Made by a program: the position numbers and the translations under genes. Under the pieces are notes generated by a model, which saw only the letters and a program-made list of their open reading frames with translations, was not told where the DNA came from and did no database searches. 64,000 nt of DNA from Pirellulaceae bacterium (GTDB lineage: Bacteria > Planctomycetota > Planctomycetia > Pirellulales > Pirellulaceae), in contig JADHUC010000007.1 of NCBI GenBank assembly GCA_016784735.1, positions 1 to 64,000 of the forward strand, given 5' to 3'. Positions 27,276 to 35,109 of the stretch are shown here, piece after piece; the first letter of the stretch is position 1; every line of letters starts with the position of its first letter.

Positions 27276-30200
27276 CTTGATGCCTCCTCGTAAATGATAC
27301 GGCACTTGGCGATGCGCGCGTTCATCGCATCCACGACGAACAGCCAGTCTTTCCAGACGGCCAGGGTGGCGATCGTGCCGAAGGGAAGTTCCGGGTGCGG
27401 ATGGGCGCTGCCTTTGCCGAGACAGTCCATGTTGCCGTAGCTGCCGAATTCACCCGCCAGCCGGCCGGTTTCGCAATCGATGACCTGCACGCTGAACTTG
27501 TTGGCCACGTACAGATACCCTTTCCCGTCCAGCGCCTGGTGCAATCTTGGGGTCAGGCAGACGCAGTGGGTCTGCATCCACGCAACGCGGCCGGCGCCGC
27601 ATCCCAGGATGCCTTCCCATCGCCTCGACCAGATCGGCTCACCTCCGGAGGGACGGTACTTCGAGAGGTATAGACGGCGCGACGTCCAGTGCCCTTCGTC
27701 CGTTCTTGTCGGGCCGGCAGGACAGGAGAGAACGTACAGGCTTCCCTGTTCATCGACCAAAAGGCCTCGCGTGTCGATCAACTGGAGCAGATCTTGGCTG
27801 CGCGGATTTCCGTTTGAGTCGTAAACACCGACGCTGTTTCGCGAATTCACGTAATAGATGTTGCCCTGCGCGTCGACATCCATGCCGCGATAGACGAAAT
27901 GATTGCGTTGGGAACCCTTGGGACGTTGGTCGACAATCAGCGAATTGGTGCCGCCGACCTTGAAAGGAATCGGCTCCCCATCGCGGTCAAAGCGCAAGAT
28001 CTCCGCCGTCGTCTCCCCCCGTTGCCACCGGTACACCTTCCCGTCCTTCCCGAACAGCGAGTCAAGAAACAGTGGCTCGTCCGGATAACGAAAGACTGGC
28101 GTAGCATGAGCCTGGTCGTACACGGGTTCGCCGTCCCAGTTTGGCAGCTCGTTGTAGGGCAAGGGCGGCCATTTCTTCAAGACCTTCCCACTTTGGTCCA
28201 ACCTGTAAACCTCGCCATACACGCTTCGATGGTAGTACGAATCGTCTTCGACATAGAGCTGACCGGTTTGCGGGTCGATATTCAGGATGGGCACGTATCC
28301 GTATTGGCCCGGGCTCGACAATTTCTCTTCGTCGTCCTCCCATTTTCCTTTCCGCGACAGGTCGTCGCCCGCAAGCTGAAGCAGTGTTCCAAGTCCTGCG
28401 CCGTTGGCGATCCAGACCAGTGGTGGATTCACGCCACGGTCCACGGCAATCCGAATCGTATCCGCGTCGAGTGGTTCGGAAACCGCCAACAGGCGAGGTT
28501 CCTGCCAGCTCTTGAGCTTGATCAGTCTTCTCTTGGATTCGACCAGGGCGAGTACATACAGGCCTTGGTCGCGGTCCATCGCCAATGCGGTTGGATTCTG
28601 GAGCGGAACATCTTGCCCTTCTCGCGAGAAGCTTCTGATCGAGCCCACCAGACGACCGTCTTGTTCAAATACCTGCAAGCGGTTGTTGCCGGAATCCGCG
28701 ACGATCAGGTGATCGTCGATGCCCAGCCCGCAAGGTTGGTTGAAATGTGCGTCATCCGAGCCCGGTTGCCCTTCGAGACCCAAATGATTTCGCCCCATTT
28801 CCGTCGTCTTCGCCGTGCCGTTGAATCGGAAATCCCGGGCGCCCTCCAGCTTGGTGCCCTCCAACAGCCGATACTTCCAGACGGCTTCACCCTGACCACG
28901 GCCGGGCACCTCCCAGTTGATCGAGTAGAACTGGGACAACGCCGAGAACACGCCGCCGGAGACGTACAGATTCCCACTTCTGTCGAAACACATGTCCGGT
29001 TGGCAGAACTTGCCGTAAGAGAGATAGGGTTTCAGGCCCCTGGCATGCCAGGGGCCGACGAGCCAACCGGCGCTCTCGAAGGGTTCATTTCGCTGTGGAT
29101 TGTAGATCGACGTCCATCCCTCGGCCGGCAAGCTTCCGTCCGACCTCATTCTCCATAACGTTCTCTTGAACAAGTTGGACATGATCAGGTCGCCGTTCGG
29201 CGCGATCGCCAAGCTCTGTGGCAAGTGCCAATACTCGCCATACAGGCTGGGCTCGGTGCCGCACGTCTCGAACAGTTTCGGGACGATCAGCTCTACCATG
29301 CCCTCTGAAACCGTCTTGCGACACAGGTCCCTCACGCTGTCTCTGGGCAGTGTGGGATTGAAAGGCATGATCGTGCGAAGATACTTGCCCTGTCGGCCGA
29401 AGACCCGCAACTCGATGGCACTTTTCCTTCGGGCCGCCGAGAGCACGTAGAGTTCTCCCTTTTTCTCGTCCACGGCCAGATCCCAGATCAGGGCCCGCGC
29501 GTGAACATTACCGCCCAGCAGGAACTCCTCCAATTCGATTCGTACCTCGCCTGTCGTGCCGGGGTGAGAGGAACCGGGCCCGAGCGGTATCGGCCGTTGT
29601 TCCTCTGCGCCGGGCGAGGTGTCCGACGGCAAGTTGAAGCCCTGCCGATAACCGCCATCCAGTCGGTAGCACCCCGCGTAGCCGGAGAGCGGAGGAACCG
29701 GAAAACCCTCTCGAGCCGGGATGCCCGTGAGCAGGCCCGCCTCGGCGGGATTCGAGAACGCACCGCACCAACAGCAAGTTTGCTCGGCGCTCGCATCGTG
29801 GCGACGGATGTTGAATCCGATCTCGGAGGTCAGCGTCTTGGTCTTGTCGAAGATATCAAACGGTAACGAGAACTCTGCGCTCCATTCGTTTTCACCCACA
29901 GCCGTGCTGCATTGGAACCTCGGTTTCCGCCGGCTCCACGTCGGATCGTGCCACGGCGGAAAGTGTTCATTGTAAGATGCGTCGACGGTCCCCTTCTGAG
30001 TCAAGGTGATGAGGTAGTAGGAATTGCGATCATGGTTCGAGTCGATCAGTATCGCGACGTGTTCCTGTTTCGAGAGGTCCGGCGGTTCGGCCGGTTCCAT
30101 TTCCATGGGCGCGGGGCCACTCAACTCGCAGATGACCCCAACATGAAGCTGCTCAGCGTCGCGCAACACGAACGCCTCGGTCGTCGACTTTGCCGGCTTC

Positions 30201-30451
30201 CCCTGCTTCTGCATCAGGATGCCTGTCGTGGCTGCCGCCTTCCAACACGGTTCGTCAAGCCGTCCGTCGATCACCGGCGCGGAGTCGCTTACCGGCACCT
30301 GCAACACCGGCCTTATGTCGGGCCTGCTTTCCGCCGCCAGCGACCGGTCAAGGCACATGAATAAGCCCAGAATGGCAATTGCGATATGGATGTTCTGTAA
30401 CCGTTCCGTCCCGCGCCTGTCCGAGCGGCAACTACCTGTAATGATTAACAT
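27272..30451 (-). CDS. CBM9-like/NHL propeller protein, array paralog B
   Basis: A 1,059-residue paralog. Signal region NIHIAIAILGLFMCLDRSLAAE (about residues 20-41); CBM9-like domain from PVLQVPVSDSAPVIDGRLDE to EIGFNIRRHD (about 50-225). Then comes a conserved bridging block SHPGTTGEVRIELEEFLLGG (about 300-320), an NHL propeller (LIVADSGNNRLQVFEQDG, LYVLALVESKRRLIKLKSW) and the C-terminal block with HCVCLTPRLHQALDGKGYLY. Four Cys residues in the last 110 residues are shared with the other paralogs. GGGGG lies about 9 nt before ATG 30451. Its TGA overlaps the ATG of paralog A, so translation is probably coupled. It follows paralog C by 34 nt. Function inferred only as exported glycan-associated propeller. 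Confidence 0.85.
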   Translation of the reverse strand: MLIITGSCRSDRRGTERLQNIHIAIAILGLFMCLDRSLAAESRPDIRPVLQVPVSDSAPVIDGRLDEPCWKAAATTGILMQKQGKPAKSTTEAFVLRDAEQLHVGVICELSGPAPMEMEPAEPPDLSKQEHVAILIDSNHDRNSYYLITLTQKGTVDASYNEHFPPWHDPTWSRRKPRFQCSTAVGENEWSAEFSLPFDIFDKTKTLTSEIGFNIRRHDASAEQTCCWCGAFSNPAEAGLLTGIPAREGFPVPPLSGYAGCYRLDGGYRQGFNLPSDTSPGAEEQRPIPLGPGSSHPGTTGEVRIELEEFLLGGNVHARALIWDLAVDEKKGELYVLSAARRKSAIELRVFGRQGKYLRTIMPFNPTLPRDSVRDLCRKTVSEGMVELIVPKLFETCGTEPSLYGEYWHLPQSLAIAPNGDLIMSNLFKRTLWRMRSDGSLPAEGWTSIYNPQRNEPFESAGWLVGPWHARGLKPYLSYGKFCQPDMCFDRSGNLYVSGGVFSALSQFYSINWEVPGRGQGEAVWKYRLLEGTKLEGARDFRFNGTAKTTEMGRNHLGLEGQPGSDDAHFNQPCGLGIDDHLIVADSGNNRLQVFEQDGRLVGSIRSFSREGQDVPLQNPTALAMDRDQGLYVLALVESKRRLIKLKSWQEPRLLAVSEPLDADTIRIAVDRGVNPPLVWIANGAGLGTLLQLAGDDLSRKGKWEDDEEKLSSPGQYGYVPILNIDPQTGQLYVEDDSYYHRSVYGEVYRLDQSGKVLKKWPPLPYNELPNWDGEPVYDQAHATPVFRYPDEPLFLDSLFGKDGKVYRWQRGETTAEILRFDRDGEPIPFKVGGTNSLIVDQRPKGSQRNHFVYRGMDVDAQGNIYYVNSRNSVGVYDSNGNPRSQDLLQLIDTRGLLVDEQGSLYVLSCPAGPTRTDEGHWTSRRLYLSKYRPSGGEPIWSRRWEGILGCGAGRVAWMQTHCVCLTPRLHQALDGKGYLYVANKFSVQVIDCETGRLAGEFGSYGNMDCLGKGSAHPHPELPFGTIATLAVWKDWLFVVDAMNARIAKCRIIYEEASR

Positions 30452-30485
30452 CTGGTCCCCCTACGTTGAATGTTAACTGCCATCG

Positions 30486-33400
30486 CTATCGGTCATCGGG
30501 ATCAAGACGCGTCTCTCTCTTTGCCGGGTCGTAGATGATGCGGCATTTGGCGATGCGTCGATTCAGTGCGTCCACTACGAAGAGCTGGTCCTTCCATACG
30601 GAAAGAGCGGAGATCGTGCCGAACGGAAGCTCCGGGTGCGGAAACTTGCTACCCCTGCCTTGACAATCCATGTTACCATAGCTGCCAAACTCGCCGACCA
30701 GCCTTCCCGTCTCGCAGTCGATCACTTGAACACTGTATTTTCCGGCGGCGTACAGATACCCTTTTCCATCCAGTGCCTGGTGCAGTCGTGAGGTCAGGCA
30801 CATGCAATGCTCGGCATAGACGTCGACCTGTCCTATAACGCCGTCCCAACGTCTGGACCAGAGCGGCTCGCCTCCGGACGGAGGAAACTTGGAGAGAGTA
30901 AGATAGAAACACCAAGGCGGATTGGTAGGCTTGTAAAGAGCGTACAGGTTTCCCCGTTCATCCACCTGGATCCATCGTGTAGCGTTGAGATGGAGCAGGC
31001 CCTTCTTCTGCAGATTTCCATCGGAGTCGTAAACGTCCACTCGGTGCCGCACTTTGTTCTGCCCGGATACCTTGGCAACATAGTAGATATTGCCATGACG
31101 GTCGACGTCCATGCCGTGATAGATGTCGTGACGGTTTCGCGCGCCCCAGAGTTCAGTTTCCACAACCAATGCGTTTGTTCCGGTAGCCTCGAAAGGAATC
31201 GGTCTCCCCGAGCGATCGAAACGCAGGATCGCTATGTCGGTCTTCCTCAGTTTCCATCGGTATACCCTTCCGTCCTTCCCGAAGATGGAATCGATAGACA
31301 GCGGTTCGTCCGGATTGCGGAAATGGCCGTCCCGATCCGTGATCCCGAAAGTATCGGGCTCTTTCTTGCCCGTGGTGTGGAAGAACACGGGGTCCCATCT
31401 TTTCAATATCGTACCGCCTTGGCTGAGCTGATAGACGGTACCGTACATGTTCGAGCGGTAGTGCGAGTCGTCTTCGATGTAGATGTGGCCGGTCTGCGGG
31501 TCGATGTTCAGGATGGGGAGCCCTCCGTATTGTGCCGGGTTGGACAACTTCTCGTCGTCGTCCGCCCATTTTCCCTTCACCGCGAGGTTGTCACCCGCGA
31601 GTTGAAGTAATGTCCCCAGGCCCGCGCCGTTGGCGACCCAAGCCAGCGGAGGGTCCACGCCCGAGTCCACGGCGATCTGGAACGTCTCCGCGTCGAGCGG
31701 TTCGGAGACGGCCAAGAGACGAGGTTCCTGCCAGGAGTCGAGCTTGATTAGTCTTCTCTCGGACTCAACCAGTGCGAGCACGTAGAGGTGCCGCTGGCGG
31801 TCGATCGCCAAGGCGGTTGGATTCCCCAGGGGCACGTCCCGGCCTTCCTGCTCGAAGTCTGTTATTGAGGCGGCCAGACGGCCGTCCCCTTCGAATATCT
31901 GCAGGCGGTCATTACCGGAATCCGCCACGATCAGAAAATCGCCGTCGGTGGCCAGCCCGCAAGGAGAGTCGAAGTGGGCATTGTCCTGCCCAGGCTTCCC
32001 CACAACGCCGAGAGAGTTTCGCGCCTTGGGAACCTCATGATCGCCGTTGATTCGAAAATCCATGACATGCTCGATCTTGACGCCCTCGAGTAAACGCAGT
32101 TTCTGGATCACGGATGATTTCCCATGTCCCTTTACCTCCCACCACCGGCCGAACAACCTGGTCTGGCGCGATTCCAAGCCATCCGAGACGTACAGATTGC
32201 CGTTTTGCTGAAGAGCGATGTAAGGGTAGCGCAACGAGGCATGAGGGAGGTAGTTCTTCAGACTGTGAGCATGCCAACGGTCCACCACCCAATCGGCGCT
32301 CTCGAACGGTTCATTTCGCCCCCGATGGTAAACCGATGTCCAGCCCTCGGGGGACAAGCTTCCGTCAGGCCGAATCCTCATCAACGTCCCTTTGTACATG
32401 CTCGACAGGATTAGATCGCCGTTCGGCGCCACTGCTATCTTCTGCGGCAGGTTCCACCAGGCGCCATACATGGTAAGCTCGCCGCCGGAGACCTCGAACA
32501 GTTTCGGGACGACCAGTTCCACGCCGCCTTCCGATGCCGTTTTCCGGCAGAGGTCCAGCACGCTCGCGCGGGGCAAGTTGGCGTTGAACGGCATGATGGT
32601 TCGCAGATACTTTCCCTGCCGGTCGAATACTCGCACATCGGGGACACCTCTCACCGTCCTGGGGTCCGAGAGCACGTAAAGCTCCCCCGTCTTCTCGTTG
32701 ACGGCAAGGTCCCAGATGATGGCCCGCGCGTGAACATTGCCGCCTAGCAGGAAACCCTCCAACTCCAGTCGGACCTCTCCCGTCGTGCCAGGATGAGTGG
32801 AACCGGGCTCAATCCGTATCCTCTGCCCTTCCTGTCCAGCCAGAAATGCTATTTTCGCTTTCGTCGGAGGAGGGCCGGCCCAGTTGTAGCCGTGCTCGGC
32901 ATACTCGGGCTTCGGCAGTCGCTCTCGCGCCGGCAAGCCTCCGAGGATCCCGGCACTAGCCGGATTCCAAAACTCACCACTCCAGCAATGGGTCTCGCCA
33001 TGTCGCATGTCGTAGCGACGGACATTGAATCCAAACTCGGAGGTGAGCGTTCGGTTCTTGTGAAACATGGTGAAGGGAAGCGAGAACTCGGCGGTCCAGC
33101 CATTCGCATCTGTTGCCGCGGCGGACTCGAAACGGGGTTGCCACGTACGGTCCATCCATGGCGGCCAGTGCTCTCTGTAGGATGTTTCGACTTTTCCGTA
33201 TCGAGTCAAGATGACGAGGTAATATGAATTCCGGTCGTGGTTGGAGTCGATCAGTAGCGCCACGTGTTCCTGTTTCGAGATGTCTGGCGGTTGAGCGGGC
33301 TTCTTCGCGTCCGCTCCCTGGCCGCTCACTCCGCAGATGACCCCAACATGAAGCTGCTCAGCGTCGCGCAACACGAACGCCTTGGTCGTCGACTTTGCCG

Positions 33401-33656
33401 GCTTCCCCTGCTCCAACATCAACGGGCCTGTCGCGACCGCCTCCCTCCAGCACGGTTCGTCAATCTGCCCGTCGATCACCGGCGCGGACTCGCTTACGGG
33501 CACCTGCAACACCGGCCTATTGTTGGGCCTGCTTTCCGCTGCCGCCGCCCGGTCAAGGCACAGCAGTGAGCCCAAAATGGCAACCGCGATATGGATGTTT
33601 CGTTGCGGTTCCGTCGTTCGTCTGTTCAAGCGGCGGCTGCCTGTAATGATTAACAT
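30486..33656 (-). CDS. CBM9-like/NHL propeller protein, array paralog C
   Basis: About 1,056 residues and the closest relative of B by its N-terminus (MLIITGSRRLNRR against MLIITGSCRSDRR) and of D by its C-terminus (both end in DPxDR). It has the same order: signal, CBM9-like domain (PVIDGQIDEPCWREA, NSYYLVILTRYGK), GTTGEVRLELEGFLLGG bridge, NHL blades (LIVADSGNDRLQIFEGDG) and the conserved Cys-containing tail. ATG 33656 has AGGAGACGAG directly upstream; the frame extends to 33698 but that start lacks a ribosome site. It is first in the C-B-A operon, so the promoter should lie in 33657-33715. The mosaic similarity to B at one end and D at the other suggests gene conversion. Confidence 0.85.
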   Translation of the reverse strand: MLIITGSRRLNRRTTEPQRNIHIAVAILGSLLCLDRAAAAESRPNNRPVLQVPVSESAPVIDGQIDEPCWREAVATGPLMLEQGKPAKSTTKAFVLRDAEQLHVGVICGVSGQGADAKKPAQPPDISKQEHVALLIDSNHDRNSYYLVILTRYGKVETSYREHWPPWMDRTWQPRFESAAATDANGWTAEFSLPFTMFHKNRTLTSEFGFNVRRYDMRHGETHCWSGEFWNPASAGILGGLPARERLPKPEYAEHGYNWAGPPPTKAKIAFLAGQEGQRIRIEPGSTHPGTTGEVRLELEGFLLGGNVHARAIIWDLAVNEKTGELYVLSDPRTVRGVPDVRVFDRQGKYLRTIMPFNANLPRASVLDLCRKTASEGGVELVVPKLFEVSGGELTMYGAWWNLPQKIAVAPNGDLILSSMYKGTLMRIRPDGSLSPEGWTSVYHRGRNEPFESADWVVDRWHAHSLKNYLPHASLRYPYIALQQNGNLYVSDGLESRQTRLFGRWWEVKGHGKSSVIQKLRLLEGVKIEHVMDFRINGDHEVPKARNSLGVVGKPGQDNAHFDSPCGLATDGDFLIVADSGNDRLQIFEGDGRLAASITDFEQEGRDVPLGNPTALAIDRQRHLYVLALVESERRLIKLDSWQEPRLLAVSEPLDAETFQIAVDSGVDPPLAWVANGAGLGTLLQLAGDNLAVKGKWADDDEKLSNPAQYGGLPILNIDPQTGHIYIEDDSHYRSNMYGTVYQLSQGGTILKRWDPVFFHTTGKKEPDTFGITDRDGHFRNPDEPLSIDSIFGKDGRVYRWKLRKTDIAILRFDRSGRPIPFEATGTNALVVETELWGARNRHDIYHGMDVDRHGNIYYVAKVSGQNKVRHRVDVYDSDGNLQKKGLLHLNATRWIQVDERGNLYALYKPTNPPWCFYLTLSKFPPSGGEPLWSRRWDGVIGQVDVYAEHCMCLTSRLHQALDGKGYLYAAGKYSVQVIDCETGRLVGEFGSYGNMDCQGRGSKFPHPELPFGTISALSVWKDQLFVVDALNRRIAKCRIIYDPAKRETRLDPDDR

Positions 33657-33715
33657 CTCGTCTCCTGTGTTGAATATTGAGATGTCACTAGGCCACATTT
33701 CTCGCTAGTTACACA

Positions 33716-33772
33716 AGCCCGAAGCGCAAGCGAGGGACGGCGGGCGGCTTATCCTCGCTCGCGCGTCGGGCT
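33716..33772. repeat. Palindromic intergenic element (AGCCCGACGCGCGAGCGAGG family)
   Basis: Inverted repeat with 20-bp arms at 33716-33735 and 33753-33772 (two mismatches), 17-nt loop, upstream of paralog C. A perfect 21-bp member of the same family is at 58912-58971. Read on the minus strand it gives the SPTRERG tail often appended to planctomycete ORFs. Confidence 0.85.
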
Positions 33773-34331
33773 GGTGTCAACACACCGTCGCGATTTCCCC
33801 GTCTGGTGAGAAATGCGGCTTAGCCCAAACGGCACGTCCCCGAATGTAGATACCGGAGCGTGAAGGTGTGAGCGAGCCGTCCAGCCCGACGCCGCATGAT
33901 ACATCAGCCGGCAACGGGAATCAAAAACCCGTCGGGCGTCGTTCTCCGAAACGATTCCCGACCACTCCCGCCCCCTCCCGTGGAACACCATCCCACCAGG
34001 AGCGACTCGGACAGTGCGCGGCGTCTCAACAATCTCGCCAACGAGGCCCAACTCGTCAATAATTAGACCCGTCCATCCGTCCCGTTTATCTGCCTTCGTT
34101 TATCTGCCTCCGATCCATAGGTTCTGCCGGTTGGTCCAGGCGGCGGGTTGTTGGGCGATTGAACGCTCGGCTACAATAGATATGGGCAGACAGCCGTGGA
34201 CAGTAGGGAGTAAATCGGCATGTGTCGACCAGCGTCGTCACGAGTGACTCGCTGGCAGTGTTACCGTGCACGCAAGCTCGTGTCGGGCAACAGCCGGTCG
34301 AGTAGCGCCAGGCAGGAAGAATGGTAGGCAT
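33773..34331. other. Non-coding stretch between repeat and toxin-antitoxin pair
   Basis: About 560 bases with no credible gene. It contains a short direct duplication (GTTTATCTGCCT twice near 34083-34110) and scattered low-complexity sequence, and it looks like degraded DNA inserted between paralogs D and C. A minus-strand frame at 33749-34051 ends in the repeat and lacks any recognisable domain or ribosome site. Confidence 0.4.
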
Positions 34332-34580
34332 ATGCCGTGGTATGACGTAATTTGGAATTACGAACCTGGCGGCAACGTGGAACATGTCGCCGAGCATGGA
34401 CTGACGCCGGAAGAGGTGGAAGCCGTCATTTGCAGTCCTCTGGAGAAGAAAATCAGCCGCAGTTCCGGTCGGCCTGTGGCGACCGGCTACACTCCGGACG
34501 GGCGCCTCATTCTGGTCGTTTACGAGGAATTCGACGAAATCACGATCTATCCGGTGACGGCCTTCGAGGTGGAAGGCTAA
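34332..34580 (+). CDS. BrnT/DUF4258-like toxin
   Basis: An 82-residue protein beginning MPWYDVIWNYEPGGNVEHVAEHG. The pattern NVEHVAEHGLTPEEVEAVI, then RPVATGYTPDGRLILVVYEEF, then ITIYPVTAFEV, is that of small RelE-fold toxins of the BrnT/DUF4258 type (helix with His, then a four-strand sheet). Such toxins cleave mRNA. The assignment is by pattern only. A ribbon-helix-helix antitoxin gene follows after 29 nt, which is the brnT-brnA order. The start is chosen where the fold begins; the frame opens at 34266 without support. Confidence 0.65.
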   Translation: MPWYDVIWNYEPGGNVEHVAEHGLTPEEVEAVICSPLEKKISRSSGRPVATGYTPDGRLILVVYEEFDEITIYPVTAFEVEG

Positions 34581-34609
34581 ATCCCGATCGAGAGGAAAGG
34601 AAACATCCC

Positions 34610-34906
34610 GTGACTCACGAAATACGCCAGCGAATCCTCCGCCCAGCGACGCCGGAGGAGAAGGAACGCCATCAGCACATTCGGCAGCAAGTCGAACAGG
34701 AGGCGTCCGAGTTACAGCAGTGGGCGCGAGAGGCGGCGACTCGGCATCGAGACCGCGTGACCGTTGGGACCGTATTCACGGCGCAAGAGGCGGATGTGCT
34801 CGAAGCGATCGACGACTATGCGGCCAAGCACGCGCTGGCAAACCGCAGCGCCGTGGTCCGCGAAGCATTGTCGCGCCTCCTGGAAGTCGAGATTACCAAG
34901 TCCTGA
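34610..34906 (+). CDS. Ribbon-helix-helix antitoxin
   Basis: A 98-residue protein starting at GTG 34610, with AGAGGAAAGG about 9 nt upstream. The N-terminal 50 residues are highly charged and helical (toxin-wrapping type). The C-terminal 40 (VFTAQEADVLEAIDDYA, NRSAVVREALSRLLE) form a ribbon-helix-helix/CopG-like DNA-binding domain. It would neutralise the upstream BrnT-like toxin and repress the pair. The gene was hidden because its real start is GTG. Confidence 0.65.
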   Translation: MTHEIRQRILRPATPEEKERHQHIRQQVEQEASELQQWAREAATRHRDRVTVGTVFTAQEADVLEAIDDYAAKHALANRSAVVREALSRLLEVEITKS

Positions 34907-35009
34907 GCGCACCCAAGGGCATGGTTGAGGCGTCGATTTCTCGGCGCTCGCAAGTCGGTGGGCAACAAAACGGTTCCTGGACCTTTTCCGCCGTCTTGGA
35001 GGAGGTTTG

Positions 35010-35109
35010 ATGAAACTGACCACACAACGATTTGCCGACTACCTTCGCAAGAACGAGGGGAAAGAGTATCAGGTCGAAGGCACGAACTTCTGCTACTTGA
35101 CTGCAACCG
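35010..35109 (+). pseudogene. N-terminal gene fragment abutting paralog D
   Basis: ATG 35010 has a strong GGAGGAGG ribosome site and encodes MKLTTQRFADYLRKNEG and KEYQVEGTNFCYLTA before colliding with the 3' end of paralog D on the other strand. Beyond 35109 the frame is only antisense of D. I do not recognise the family. It looks like the first ~33 codons of a gene cut off by a rearrangement that joined it to the D stop codon. Confidence 0.45.

Noticed and set aside
25329-27293. 654-codon open frame on the plus strand
   Set aside because: Antisense of paralog A; the minus strand carries clear CBM9 and NHL motifs and a coupled ribosome site, while this frame has no domain pattern.
27899-29158. 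419-codon plus-strand frame
   Set aside because: Antisense shadow of paralog B.
33749-34051. Minus-strand 100-codon ORF
   Set aside because: Its end is the SPTRERG translation of a palindromic repeat, and the rest has no ribosome site or recognisable domain.
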